Translations under genes and position numbers: made by a program
Shown: positions 16,417 through 24,652 of the stretch, one piece after another
How the letters are laid out: each line of letters starts with the position of its first letter
How positions within the stretch are numbered: position 1 is the first letter of the stretch
Origin: Rhodospirillales bacterium
GTDB taxonomy: Bacteria > Pseudomonadota > Alphaproteobacteria > Micavibrionales > Micavibrionaceae
DNA length: 64,000 nt
Assembly: GCA_020638155.1 (NCBI GenBank)
Contig: JACKJB010000001.1
Span: forward strand, 434,001 to 498,000
Reading direction: 5' to 3'
The notes under the pieces: generated by a model
Seen by the model: the letters and a program-made list of their open reading frames with translations, nothing else
What the model was told of the DNA's origin: nothing
Databases searched by the model: none

Positions 16417-17337
16417 TTAGAACAGAAAGACCTCATCGGCGCTTTCCATTTCTTCAAGTTTGCGTTTGTCGCCATTGATGTAGTTGGATCGTTTGATTGC
16501 TGCGACAAAACGTTTCTGGTTAAACGGCTTTTTTAAGAAATCACTGGCGCCGCTGTTGAAGGAGTCAATGATTTGCTCTTCGATGACGTCTACGCTCATC
16601 ATGATGATGTGAGCGTTCAAATCGATGGCTTTGATGCAAACAGAAACATCCATGCCTCCCAGCCCTGGAGGGGCGAGATCGAGAACTACGGAGTCCGGTG
16701 CCTTTTTCATGTATTCGATAATGGCTTCGGGCCCGCTGCTGACTTTTAGGACATCGAATTCCGTTTCAATCAGCTTGCAGATAAAACTGGCATTCTGCAC
16801 TTCGTGATCGGCGATCATAACAAGAGGGCGCCGTCTGTTTTTGCGGGCGGCTTCCATTTTTTTTGCCAGATTATGGTCGGCCATCATGATATAGGCTTTG
16901 ACCATCATGACATTCATCAGGCGCTCTTGTACAATGCCTTTGTACCGTTCAATGGTCTCATCTGTCAGCATGCTTGTTTCGCTGACACCGGTACTCAGGC
17001 ATTTGGCGATGCTTTGGTAGGTTTCTTTGAACGTGTTGGCGTCATCTTGATTCTTAAAGCGGGCTATTACAATAATGTCATTGTCCTGACACAGATAGAT
17101 ATAGCCTTGCTCAATCGATTGTAATTTTTCAAAAATGGCATTGCAGACTTTTTCTGCGCGCCCTTTGTTCTTTCCTAAGGTCTCAAGAATTTGCTCCGGA
17201 TTATAAATCAGCGCTTCCCGATCCAAAAGCCGGGATAAGGCGAAGCGCATAATACCAATGTTTTTTGCCCCCTTGACCGTGCTCCCGCTAATATAATTTT
17301 GAATATGCTGTTCCGGATTTTCGGTTATTTTATGCAT
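16417..17337 (-). CDS. Response regulator with C-terminal receiver and unknown N-terminal domain
   Basis: 306 residues. Residues 170-285 form a receiver domain: MIADHEVQN in the acidic-pair position (one of the usual two Asp appears replaced, with Asp177 and Glu179 left), the likely phospho-acceptor Asp220 in VVLDLAPPGLGGMD, and Lys270 in DFLKKPF. Residues 1-165 are helical with a short beta part (GYIYLCQDNDIIVIARF) and match no output domain I know; receiver-last architecture is unusual. The altered acidic pair suggests weak or altered phosphorylation. The protein ends in an acidic tail. It is first in a two-gene unit with the CheY-like gene at 15959. Confidence 0.8.
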   Translation of the reverse strand: MHKITENPEQHIQNYISGSTVKGAKNIGIMRFALSRLLDREALIYNPEQILETLGKNKGRAEKVCNAIFEKLQSIEQGYIYLCQDNDIIVIARFKNQDDANTFKETYQSIAKCLSTGVSETSMLTDETIERYKGIVQERLMNVMMVKAYIMMADHNLAKKMEAARKNRRRPLVMIADHEVQNASFICKLIETEFDVLKVSSGPEAIIEYMKKAPDSVVLDLAPPGLGGMDVSVCIKAIDLNAHIIMMSVDVIEEQIIDSFNSGASDFLKKPFNQKRFVAAIKRSNYINGDKRKLEEMESADEVFLF

Positions 17338-17722
17338 TTTTTTATACCTTCACTACAACGATGTGTTGGCCCCAATAAACAACTCTTAGTTTCTATTATT
17401 ATACGCTTATATTAATTAAGGGTTATTGATGTAGGTCAATATGAATTTCCCGAAAGTTGATAACTTGTATCTACAAGTATTGGGAAATATAGGAAAACAA
17501 AGGGATTCTGTTTTTTTGTGGGGTTTGTTTTTTCTATTTGGTCTACTCGTAAAACTTGTATTTTGTTTTTATTTTTTAGAAAAACGTCATATACGCCAAC
17601 GAGTTTGGCGTATATGTTCATCGGGAGCTATAAAATGTTGCGGGTGTGGGCAGTGGTATGCAGGTCCCTGTCAGGAGTCGCGAGTCCTAAAGACTGCATC
17701 TGCTGCGTTGAAGATATTCTGG
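17338..17722. other. 385-base A/T-rich non-coding interval with hairpins
   Basis: No supported gene; the short open frames here lack ribosome sites. A dyad ACTTGTA-TC-TACAAGT lies at 17463-17478, operator-like in size and about 125 bases upstream of the response-regulator start. A perfect 12-bp hairpin with a 5-base loop (CATATACGCCAA/TTGGCGTATATG) lies at 17588-17616. A more G/C-rich, structured stretch (about 17640-17705) contains further short inverted repeats. It could hold the response-regulator promoter and possibly a small RNA, but I cannot show transcription. Confidence 0.45.
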
Positions 17723-18475
17723 TTAAATAGATATATTGACGCTTTCAGGGTCTATTTTTGACATTGCTACAGCGGTGTCCATCGCAATGATTGCAGCGGT
17801 AGCCGGATCGAGAACGTCTTTACCCTGACGGATCATATCCTGTAAGGCGATTCCTAACAAAATTGGCTTTTCTGCCGGGGCACCACAAAACTTGTCAGCC
17901 AGAGGAGATATAAGGGGCCAGAGGTCGCGGATATAGTTTTGCGCTGTGTCGCCGGATTTATGTTGTTCCTGAGAGACTCTGGGGATACCGAAATTTTCAG
18001 TACCAATAGATTGTGTGCTGTAGGTTGCTATTTCTGCGAGATCAGGCAGTTTTGTTCCTGTTTCATGAAGAATGCCTCCCACTAAATGCCATATTGAAAG
18101 CCGGTCTTCTATCAGTGGCCTGTTCAGTAGTCCGCCCATGAAATATTTTTGATTGTCTGCGGCCTTTATGACGTGAAAGACGTCTTTCTCCGCCGCTTTT
18201 CCGCTTTTAATGACCGCTTCACGGATAGCCATCTGGCATGCGAATCCGGCCAAAGCGGATAGCAGGGTTATCAGGGATTCTATATGGACGCCTTCACCTT
18301 TCTGATTGAACGGAGATACGAGCCTGTTTGTGATTTCCAGTGCGCCCATTTTGACTCCTGCCAAAGGGTCCTGTTCTTTTCTTTTTGCAAGGGCGCGAAA
18401 AAAAGCATCTTCTTTCGGATCAATATTATCGGAGGGTTCTGAAGAGGCCGCACTGTCGTTGTTTTGTTCGGACAT
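17723..18475 (-). CDS. Orphan protein of 250 residues downstream of dxs
   Basis: No family recognised. It starts 9 bases after the dxs stop, so it is probably co-transcribed with dxs. The first 35 residues are acidic and Ser/Asn-rich; the remainder is mixed helical with a mildly hydrophobic stretch (LITLLSALAGFACQMAIREAVI, about residues 68-89) too polar for a clear membrane helix. A second conserved-looking segment is PILLGIALQDMIRQGKDVLDPATAAIIAMDTAVAMS near the C-terminus. No catalytic motif is visible. Its position after an isoprenoid gene is not evidence for a related role. Confidence 0.65.
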   Translation of the reverse strand: MSEQNNDSAASSEPSDNIDPKEDAFFRALAKRKEQDPLAGVKMGALEITNRLVSPFNQKGEGVHIESLITLLSALAGFACQMAIREAVIKSGKAAEKDVFHVIKAADNQKYFMGGLLNRPLIEDRLSIWHLVGGILHETGTKLPDLAEIATYSTQSIGTENFGIPRVSQEQHKSGDTAQNYIRDLWPLISPLADKFCGAPAEKPILLGIALQDMIRQGKDVLDPATAAIIAMDTAVAMSKIDPESVNISI

Positions 18476-18484
18476 GATCTGTTT

Positions 18485-20413
18485 TTACTCTGTGATGGCC
18501 TTAATGATATCTGCGGCAGTCAGTTTTGCTTCTTCATATTGTTTGCCGGGACTGTCCTGATCCTGGAAGAGGTCAGGCAGATGCAGGGTTTTGACGCGGC
18601 ACTCGCCGAGAAGACTCTCGTTGTTCATGTGTTCGAGGACCAGGGAGCCAAAGCCGCCGCGGCTGCCTTCTTCGATGGTGATGAGTGTCGAGTGCTGGGT
18701 GGCGAGTTGCTTAATCAGGTCTGTGTCCAGCGGTTTGGCGAAGCGGGCGTCAGCGACGGTGACGCCGTGGCCTTGTTCTTCCAGCGTTGCCGCCGCTTTC
18801 TGGCATTCTTCAAGACGGGTGCCGTAAGAGAGCAGGGCGATCGCGTTGTCTTTGACGCCTGTAGCTTTTTTGATGATACGGCCTTTACCGATTTCAAGGA
18901 CCTTGCCTGTTTCCGGCAGGTCGATGCCTGTACCTTCGCCGCGCGGATAGCGGAAAGCGATCGGGCCGTCATCATAGGCGGCGGCGGTGGCGACCATGTG
19001 CATGAGTTCTGCTTCATCGCTCGGGGCCATCAGGACCATATTCGGCAGGCAGGCGAGGTAGGCGATATCGAACGCGCCTGCGTGGGTGCAGCCGTCTGCG
19101 CCGACCAGTCCGGCGCGGTCCATGGCAAAACGGACGGGCAGGTTCTGGATACAGACATCATGCACGACCTGGTCATAGGCGCGTTGCAGGAAAGTCGAGT
19201 AAATGGCGACGAAGGGTTTGTAGCCTTCGGTAGCCAGACCGGCGGCGAAAGTGACGGCGTGCTGTTCGGCGATGCCGACATCGAACATGCGGTCAGGGAA
19301 GGCGTGGCTGAAAAGATCCATGCCGGTGCCGCTGTCCATTGCTGCGGTGATGCCCACGATCTTCTCATCGTTCCGCGCTTCGGCGATCAGGCTTTGTGCG
19401 AAGGTTTTTGTGTAGCTCGGCGCGAGGCTTTTCGGTTTTTTCTGATCGCCTGTGACGACATCGAATTTTGCAACGCCGTGCATTTTGTCGGCAGAGTTTT
19501 CTGCCGGGGCATAGCCTTTGCCTTTTTGGGTCAGGGCATGGATCAGGACCGGGCCGCGATGTTCTGAGTCCCGGATGTTACGCAGGATCGGCAGCAGGTG
19601 ATCGAGGTTGTGGCCGTCTACCGGGCCGATGTAATAAAAGCCCATTTCCTCGAACAGGGAACCGTGCCCCATCGCAACGCGGGCGCTTTCTTCGGCGCGC
19701 TTGGCGGCGTGGCGCAGTGGCGGAGGCAGGATCTCGGTGATCTTCTTGCCGGTTTCCCGGGCCATAAGGTAACGGCGGCTGGAGACGAGCTTGGGCAGGT
19801 AACGGCTGAGCGCACCAACGGGCGGGCTGATCGACATATCGTTATCGTTCAGGATGACAATCAGGCGTGATTTCAAATCTCCGGCATTATTCATCGCTTC
19901 GTAGGCCATCCCGGCGCTCATCGAGCCATCGCCGATCACGCAGATTACATCATTGTCTTTGCCGGATAAATCGCGGGCAACAGCCATCCCGAGACCGGCC
20001 GAAATGCTGGTGGAGCTGTGTGCGGCCCCGAACGGATCATATTCGCTTTCGGCGCGCCTGGTAAAACCGGACAGGCCGCCACCCTGGCGGATCGTTCTGA
20101 TCCGGTCGCGCCGCCCGGTCAGGATTTTATGCGGGTAGCACTGGTGCCCCACATCCCAGATCAGGCGGTCTTCCGGTGTGTTAAAAACGGCATGGATGGC
20201 GACGGTCAGCTCGACAACCCCCAGCCCTGCGCCCAGATGGCCGCCGGTTTGGGAAACGGCATCGACTGTTTCATCGCGCAGCTCGTCAGCGAGCTGTTTG
20301 AGCTCGGCATCGGAAAAACCACGCATATCCGCCGGATAGGTCACACTATCCAGCAGGGATTTTGTCTGCGCTTTTTCGCTCTGTGCGCTGCTTAGCTGCT
20401 TTTCTGCGGTCAT
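18485..20413 (-). CDS. dxs: 1-deoxy-D-xylulose-5-phosphate synthase
   Basis: Thiamine-diphosphate enzyme condensing pyruvate and glyceraldehyde 3-phosphate to DXP, the entry step of the MEP isoprenoid pathway and a branch to thiamine and pyridoxal. The 642-residue length is typical. Landmarks: GHLGAGLGVVELTVAIH (His of substrate binding), DVGHQCYPHKILTGR, the GDGSMSAGMAYEAMNNAG thiamine-diphosphate motif (GDG...N), YIGPVDGHNLDHLL, and in the transketolase domain MFDVGIAEQHAVTFAAG with the catalytic Glu, then DRAGLVGADGCTHAG. It lies in the hdac-xseB-ispA-dxs order usual for alphaproteobacteria, but is separated from ispA here by two opposite-strand orphans. Confidence 0.97.
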   Translation of the reverse strand: MTAEKQLSSAQSEKAQTKSLLDSVTYPADMRGFSDAELKQLADELRDETVDAVSQTGGHLGAGLGVVELTVAIHAVFNTPEDRLIWDVGHQCYPHKILTGRRDRIRTIRQGGGLSGFTRRAESEYDPFGAAHSSTSISAGLGMAVARDLSGKDNDVICVIGDGSMSAGMAYEAMNNAGDLKSRLIVILNDNDMSISPPVGALSRYLPKLVSSRRYLMARETGKKITEILPPPLRHAAKRAEESARVAMGHGSLFEEMGFYYIGPVDGHNLDHLLPILRNIRDSEHRGPVLIHALTQKGKGYAPAENSADKMHGVAKFDVVTGDQKKPKSLAPSYTKTFAQSLIAEARNDEKIVGITAAMDSGTGMDLFSHAFPDRMFDVGIAEQHAVTFAAGLATEGYKPFVAIYSTFLQRAYDQVVHDVCIQNLPVRFAMDRAGLVGADGCTHAGAFDIAYLACLPNMVLMAPSDEAELMHMVATAAAYDDGPIAFRYPRGEGTGIDLPETGKVLEIGKGRIIKKATGVKDNAIALLSYGTRLEECQKAAATLEEQGHGVTVADARFAKPLDTDLIKQLATQHSTLITIEEGSRGGFGSLVLEHMNNESLLGECRVKTLHLPDLFQDQDSPGKQYEEAKLTAADIIKAITE

Positions 20414-20481
20414 GGGGGACTATTTATAGACTGCTCCGGCGCAAAGGGCAAAAAATTCTTTGTGATATTTTCAGGGCGGCG

Positions 20482-20509
20482 TTGACATAAGGTGGAAGTG
20501 CTTTATAAA
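20482..20509 (+). promoter_or_regulatory. Probable sigma-70 promoter of the orphan at 20550
   Basis: TTGACA (20482-20487) and TATAAA (20504-20509) are separated by 16 bases, about 40 bases before the ATG, which also has a strong AGGGAGG ribosome site. Confidence 0.6.
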
Positions 20510-20549
20510 GAACGGCTAATTATAAAAAACATATATAAGGGAGGAACTT

Positions 20550-20927
20550 ATGAACATCATCGATAAAATCCGTAATATGTCCCCGTTGGGACGGCATTTC
20601 ACTTCGGCGGCGATCGGGGCGGGTGCTTATGGTGTAGCCGCGGCTGCCGGAATACCGTTTATGGGGTTGGTCGTCGGGCTGGGCGGAAGCTTTCTGACCA
20701 ATGCCTATTCCGATCCGTCCCGTGGTAATTTTTACGGTTACTCAACGGATAGCCTGAAGAATTTCGGCAGTTTGATTGCCGGGTATTTCCTTGCCGGGCC
20801 GATGTTGGCCGGAGCTTTTATGAATGCCGCGCATGCGGGTGAAATGCCTGTGAACCAGATTGAAAGCCCAACACCGATTGTTGAAAAAGCCCCGGACTTT
20901 AAGCCGCTTGCGTTTAAGCCGTCCTGA
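20550..20927 (+). CDS. Small glycine-rich membrane protein, orphan
   Basis: 125 residues, ATG preceded by AAGGGAGGAACTT. Two hydrophobic, Gly/Ala-rich segments (about residues 21-50, with AAIGAGAYGVAAAAGIPFMGLVVGLGGSFL, given here only as composition, and about 73-92) suggest a helical hairpin in the membrane. A Pro-rich tail follows (ESPTPIVEKAPDFKPLAFKP). No family recognised. The gene has its own consensus-like promoter and an intrinsic terminator overlapping its stop, so it is an independent transcription unit inserted between dxs and ispA. Confidence 0.65.
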   Translation: MNIIDKIRNMSPLGRHFTSAAIGAGAYGVAAAAGIPFMGLVVGLGGSFLTNAYSDPSRGNFYGYSTDSLKNFGSLIAGYFLAGPMLAGAFMNAAHAGEMPVNQIESPTPIVEKAPDFKPLAFKPS

Positions 20928-20945
20928 TCTCCAGGGACTTTTTTC
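20921..20945 (+). terminator. Intrinsic terminator overlapping the stop of the orphan at 20550
   Basis: GTCCTG and CAGGGAC pair with one bulged G around an ATCTC loop, followed by ACTTTTTTC. The TGA stop of the gene lies inside the stem. Confidence 0.7.
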
Positions 20946-21006
20946 TTGCCATATTGTTTCAATCTCCCTTAAATCGATTTCATAATCATAATTAAGGGAG
21001 GTTACT

Positions 21007-21414
21007 ATGGGGCTTCGGCTCGGCCAGTCAAAGGCCGTTAACGGGCATATTGACTATCGGGAACTGCCCCCGGCGCAGCGTCATGAAGATCTGGCGGACC
21101 AGCAACTGGCGGTTATTTTTAACAGGCCTTTGTTTCTAGGCGGGCGATGGCATACGCACTGTTTTCTTACCTATACATTTGATGTTCATGCCGGGCTGGA
21201 TAAAGAGTTTCCGGGAACGCAGGAAGGGCATCGGTTCCATGTTGGCCAGACGGTTAGCGGTTATGTCGCGCCCTTTATGAGTGGCGCTAACCGGGGTGAG
21301 TTGATGTTCACCGCGTTGTTTGATGGCCATGAGGATAGTTTTGAGCCTGTGAAGCGCGGGCAACCTGCACAGGTGATTGACTTTGCCTCACGGACAACCA
21401 AGATACAGCTTTAG
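21007..21414 (+). CDS. Orphan protein of 135 residues
   Basis: No family recognised. The ATG is preceded by AAGGGAGG with 5 bases spacing. The protein is soluble, with a His-rich central part (GGRWHTHCFLTYTFDVHAG, about residues 45-65, then GHRFHVGQTVSGYVAPFMSG) that looks beta-structured; four His and one Cys in that stretch could bind metal, but no known metal motif is seen. It lies convergent to ispA with about 47 bases between the stops, in which I see no clear terminator. Confidence 0.6.
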   Translation: MGLRLGQSKAVNGHIDYRELPPAQRHEDLADQQLAVIFNRPLFLGGRWHTHCFLTYTFDVHAGLDKEFPGTQEGHRFHVGQTVSGYVAPFMSGANRGELMFTALFDGHEDSFEPVKRGQPAQVIDFASRTTKIQL

Positions 21415-21461
21415 GAAAAATGTGTGCCCCTATAGTTAGCCGTGTCAGGTAATTTGGTATC

Positions 21462-22370
21462 TTAAGCCCGGCGGCTCAGCACGTAATCGGCCAGTTCTTC
21501 CAGGGTTCTGCTGCGGGCGCCGAAGACTTTGAGGTGGCGTTTAGCTTGCCCCACCAGCATTTCAGCGCGCATTTTCGCGGCGTCTTTCCCCATGGTCGAG
21601 ACGAAGGTCGATTTTCCGGCCTGGGCGTCCTGATTGGCAGGCTTGCCGGTGGCGCCGGGGTCTGCTTCAACATCAAGCACGTCATCGGTGACCTGGAACG
21701 CCAAGCCTAGATCGTGGGCGTAATTGCAGAGCGCTTTGCGGTGCGGCTCATCTGTTTTGCCGAGGATTGCGCCGGCTTCGCAGGCGAAGGCCATTAGCTT
21801 GCCGGTTTTCATGCGTTGCAGGCGGCTGATTGTCCCGACATCAAATTCTTCTTTTTCGCCGAGCAGGTCGAGCATCTGGCCGCCGCACATGCCGTGCGGG
21901 CCGGAAGCTTCGGCCAGTTTTGCAACCAGTTCGATCCGGACATGCGGGTCGCTGTGGGTCTCCGGGCTGGCGAGGATTTCAAAGGCCAGCGCTTGCAGGG
22001 CGTCCCCTGCGAGAATAGCCGTGGCTTCATCGAATGCCTTATGGGTCGCCGGCTTGCCACGGCGCATGTCGGAATCATCCATGGCTGGTAAATCGTCATG
22101 GATCAGCGAATAGCAATGTATGAATTCCAGTGCCGCTGCAACGCGTTTCGAGCGTTTCGGGTCAACGTTAAACAGGTTGGCAGATTGTACGACCAAAAAG
22201 GGGCGGAGGCGCTTGCCACCGTTCATCGTGCCGTAGCGCATGGCTTCGAACAGCTTGTCTTCGGGCAGGTCGGTTTCGGGCAAGAGTTTAGCTATTTTTT
22301 TGTTAACGGCCTCGACGACCTCGTCCATCTCATTTTGCAGGCTCTTGGGCGCTTCCCTCGGTGAAGGCAT
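21462..22370 (-). CDS. ispA: Farnesyl diphosphate synthase (geranyltranstransferase)
   Basis: Condenses isopentenyl diphosphate with dimethylallyl and geranyl diphosphate to farnesyl diphosphate, feeding undecaprenyl carrier and quinone side chains. The 302-residue protein has both Asp-rich Mg-binding motifs: IHDDLPAMDDSDMRRG (first, with the two-residue insert characteristic of bacterial short-chain synthases) and FQVTDDVLDVEAD (second), plus GKRLRPFLV at the IPP site and LAGDALQALAFEIL. The ATG is 3 bases after the xseB stop, with the AGGAG site inside the end of xseB, so the two genes are translationally coupled. Confidence 0.96.
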   Translation of the reverse strand: MPSPREAPKSLQNEMDEVVEAVNKKIAKLLPETDLPEDKLFEAMRYGTMNGGKRLRPFLVVQSANLFNVDPKRSKRVAAALEFIHCYSLIHDDLPAMDDSDMRRGKPATHKAFDEATAILAGDALQALAFEILASPETHSDPHVRIELVAKLAEASGPHGMCGGQMLDLLGEKEEFDVGTISRLQRMKTGKLMAFACEAGAILGKTDEPHRKALCNYAHDLGLAFQVTDDVLDVEADPGATGKPANQDAQAGKSTFVSTMGKDAAKMRAEMLVGQAKRHLKVFGARSRTLEELADYVLSRRA

Positions 22371-22373
22371 AGG

Positions 22374-22619
22374 TTACTCCTGTTCTTCAAACGGTGCGGT
22401 GCTAACCGTGCCGTCTGCGTTGACGCTGATTTTTTCGATTTTTGCCTGGGCTTCGCGGAGTTTGCTTTCGCAATGCTTTTTCAGGGCAATGCCGCGTTCA
22501 TAGGCTGCAATGGAATTTTCAAGCGGGGTGTCCCCTTTTTCAAGGTCGCGCACGATGCTTTCCAGCTCGGTCAGCGCGTTTTCAAAGCTCAGTTGTTCCA
22601 CTGGTGCGGGGCTATTCAT
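22374..22619 (-). CDS. xseB: Exodeoxyribonuclease VII small subunit
   Basis: 81-residue helical protein with the XseB core FENALTELESIVRDLEKGDTPLENSIAAYERGIALKKHCESKL in two helices (quoted in part: ELESIVRDLEKGDTPLE). Several small subunits bind each XseA large subunit to form the single-strand-specific exonuclease VII. xseA is not in this window. It is directly followed by ispA, as in most proteobacteria. The ORF begins a little way downstream of a region with no other gene (22620-22840), in which only a TATAAT at 22791 stands out. Confidence 0.94.
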   Translation of the reverse strand: MNSPAPVEQLSFENALTELESIVRDLEKGDTPLENSIAAYERGIALKKHCESKLREAQAKIEKISVNADGTVSTAPFEEQE

Positions 22620-22840
22620 AATCTCTCACTTATTTGTCGGACAGTCATCCAGCCGGGGCAGTCTATGCCAGTTTGCGCGATTTCACAAGATCGTTTGGCC
22701 GGACGGCGTTAATAAGCTGTTAATCATGCTATGCAAAATCAGGGGGGCTGGGGCGAAATCTTTGCAATCCGCAGAAAACCGGGGATGACGTATAATATAA
22801 ATAGACATAATAAATAAATTCATATCCGGAGGTTTTCAAC

Positions 22841-22993
22841 ATGAAACAGAATCAATCCATTAAGCATGATGCGGGCCTGAACACTGACGTTCTGGCGTGG
22901 CGTGTCCTGAACGCGAAGCGCCGTGAAACGATTATCCAGCGCCATAAGGAATATAACGAGCGGCCCCGCCTGCGTAGCGACGCGCATCACTAA
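22841..22993 (+). CDS. Small basic protein of 50 residues, orphan
   Basis: A short gene with a very good ribosome site: GGAGG at 22828-22832, 8 bases before the ATG. It encodes a 50-residue basic peptide beginning MKQNQSIKHDAG and ending in an Arg-rich stretch and HH; the middle RVLNAKRRETIIQRHKEY is a likely amphipathic helix. TATAAT at 22791-22796 could be its -10 element, but no -35 at normal spacing is visible. A terminator-like hairpin follows 26 bases later. No family recognised. Confidence 0.6.
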   Translation: MKQNQSIKHDAGLNTDVLAWRVLNAKRRETIIQRHKEYNERPRLRSDAHH

Positions 22994-23018
22994 TTAAGCG
23001 TGGTTTATAAAGAATTCT

Positions 23019-23050
23019 AACCCCGGCGGGCTGAAGGGCTTGCCGGGGTT
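23019..23050. terminator. GC-rich hairpin between convergent genes
   Basis: AACCCCGGC and GCCGGGGTT form a 9-bp stem with a 14-base loop. It lies between the small gene ending at 22993 and the nucleotidyltransferase gene ending at 23050, and can serve both. T-runs are short on both sides. Confidence 0.6.
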
Positions 23051-23607
23051 TACCATTCTATAATGGTTACGTCAGGCCATCGTTGACCGAAGCTTGACGC
23101 CATTTGTGTATAAGCGGATTGAGGCATAACCCTTTTGTTGGGGCGGATAACCATGGAAAACGCATCCTCCAGTCCGAATGGGCAGAACAGGTCATATTCG
23201 CCGTTATCCTGTAGTCTTAGTCCTATGGCAAAGGCGGGAAGCCATGATGAAATGGCATCTTCCGTGTTTTTGTATGGCGGGATTACGGCACCAAATTTGT
23301 CAGGATACCATTGATGTACGAAAGCCTGGTTTTTGACATCGATAACGTATTTGTTTTTTAGATCGTGGCATAACTGATTTTCATGGGTGCGCTCTGTGTC
23401 ACCCGTTTCATTTTCTGCAAAATACACGATATCGAGATCTTTGATGCCCTGCATCAACGGTTTGCCGCCGATGTGATTCCATATGGTCTGCGTAATGGCG
23501 CCTCCAGCTAAATAGTAGTGGGGTAAACCATAATCGAAGCATGCGTGAATTGTTTCTACGATCGCGGGATTTTGTTGCAGGATATTGAGCGCGGTATTGG
23601 GGTCCAT
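23050..23607 (-). CDS. Nucleotidyltransferase family protein
   Basis: 185 residues resembling the small DUF925-type nucleotidyltransferases (Pfam NTP_transf_6). LPHYYLAGGAITQTIWNH (residues 29-46) carries the GG motif and GIKDLDIVYFAE (about 55-66) the D-x-D metal-binding pair. Further on, DVKNQAFVHQWYPDKFG and IGLRLQDNGEYDLFCPFGLEDAFSM are typical of this family. The substrate is unknown. It begins 2 bases after the stop of the deacetylase gene and is probably co-transcribed with it. Confidence 0.82.
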   Translation of the reverse strand: MDPNTALNILQQNPAIVETIHACFDYGLPHYYLAGGAITQTIWNHIGGKPLMQGIKDLDIVYFAENETGDTERTHENQLCHDLKNKYVIDVKNQAFVHQWYPDKFGAVIPPYKNTEDAISSWLPAFAIGLRLQDNGEYDLFCPFGLEDAFSMVIRPNKRVMPQSAYTQMASSFGQRWPDVTIIEW

Positions 23608-23609
23608 AG

Positions 23610-24530
23610 CTATATAAGTGCTTTTAAGTGTGCTGCTACAGCTGTTTTCAGGGCGTCCAAATTATAGCCGCCTTCCAGGACGCTGACGATTTTGCCGTCG
23701 CAATGAATGTTCGCGAGATTGCAGAGTTCTGCGGTGACCCAGCCGTAATCCTCGTCGGTTAATTCCAGGGCGGCGAGCGGGTCGTCTTTATGTGCATCGA
23801 ACCCGGCGGAGATCATCATCAGGTCTGGTTTGAATGCGTCGATGGCCGGGAAAACCCGCTGTTCGTATGCTGTGCGGAATGAAGTGCTGCCGGTTCCGGC
23901 GGGCAGGGGGATGTTCAGGGTTTTACCGGGCACATCGTATTTGGGATCGCCTGTGCCGGGATAGAACGGGGCCTGGTGCGAAGAGATATAGAATATGTCT
24001 TCGGCTTTGCGGGTCATGGCGTCTGTGCCGTTCCCGTGATGGACATCGAAATCGATGATCGAGATGCGGCGAACATTATGGCGCTCCTGTGCGTGGCGGG
24101 CGCCGATAAAGATGTTGTTGAACAGGCAGAACCCCATCGCCTTGTCCGGTACGGCGTGGTGACCGGGCGGACGCACGGCGCAAAAGGCGCGGGTGGCGTT
24201 CCCGGCGGCGATATCATCGACGGCCTGGCACACGGCTCCGGCGGCGGACAGGGCTGCATCCCATGAGGCCGGGCAGATGACGGTATCGGCATCCAGATAG
24301 GCCGTCCCCTGGTCCGGAAGGCTGTCGAGCAGGCGGTTGATGTAAGCGTGGTCATGGGCAAGGGCGATGGTGTCTTCTTCGGCAGGCTGCGCTTCGATCA
24401 CCGGCAGGGCATCAAAAGGCGGCGCATCGAACAGCGCCAGTACGCTTTCCAGCCGGGCGATACATTCCGGATGGTTCGGGCCGGTATCGTGCCGCAGGCC
24501 GGGGGTGTTTTTATAGATGTTGGTTTTCAT
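23610..24530 (-). CDS. Histone deacetylase family protein (acetylpolyamine/acetoin-utilisation type)
   Basis: 306-residue zinc hydrolase of the class II HDAC-like superfamily, which removes acetyl groups from lysine or polyamines. Typical residues: HDTGPNHPEC near the N-terminus, AVRPPGHHAVPD (about 118-129, the charge-relay His pair), IDFDVHHGNGTDAM (zinc-binding Asp and His, about 160-173), SSHQAPFYPGTG, and ISAGFDAHKDDPL (second zinc Asp, about 240-252). A catalytic Tyr is expected in the C-terminal LEGGYNLDAL. It stands in the place usual for alphaproteobacteria, upstream of xseB, but with two genes inserted between. Confidence 0.93.
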   Translation of the reverse strand: MKTNIYKNTPGLRHDTGPNHPECIARLESVLALFDAPPFDALPVIEAQPAEEDTIALAHDHAYINRLLDSLPDQGTAYLDADTVICPASWDAALSAAGAVCQAVDDIAAGNATRAFCAVRPPGHHAVPDKAMGFCLFNNIFIGARHAQERHNVRRISIIDFDVHHGNGTDAMTRKAEDIFYISSHQAPFYPGTGDPKYDVPGKTLNIPLPAGTGSTSFRTAYEQRVFPAIDAFKPDLMMISAGFDAHKDDPLAALELTDEDYGWVTAELCNLANIHCDGKIVSVLEGGYNLDALKTAVAAHLKALI

Positions 24531-24593
24531 GAAAATTTTTTACCACTAAGACTCTAAGACACCAAGGGATAAGCTTTTACGACATGAAAAGAA

Positions 24594-24627
24594 AATCCCG
24601 CTTCATAATCAAAATAGAAGCGGGATT
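24594..24627 (-). terminator. Intrinsic terminator after the orphan at 24653
   Basis: AATCCCGCTTC and GAAGCGGGATT form an 11-bp stem with a 12-base loop; read on the minus strand it is followed by TTTTCTTTTC. A short stretch just left of it (24541-24570: ACCACTAAGACTCTAAGACA and following CCAAGG) looks like a decayed interspersed repeat. Confidence 0.85.
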
Positions 24628-24652
24628 CTATGTTTATGCGACGGCCTTAGCA

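Noticed and set aside
17441..17761. A possible 106-residue + strand gene in the A/T-rich interval
   Set aside because: No ribosome site, composition of random A/T-rich DNA, and it overlaps the end of the gene at 17723.
18464..19567. A 367-codon + strand open frame over dxs
   Set aside because: Dxs on the minus strand is unmistakable, so this is a shadow.
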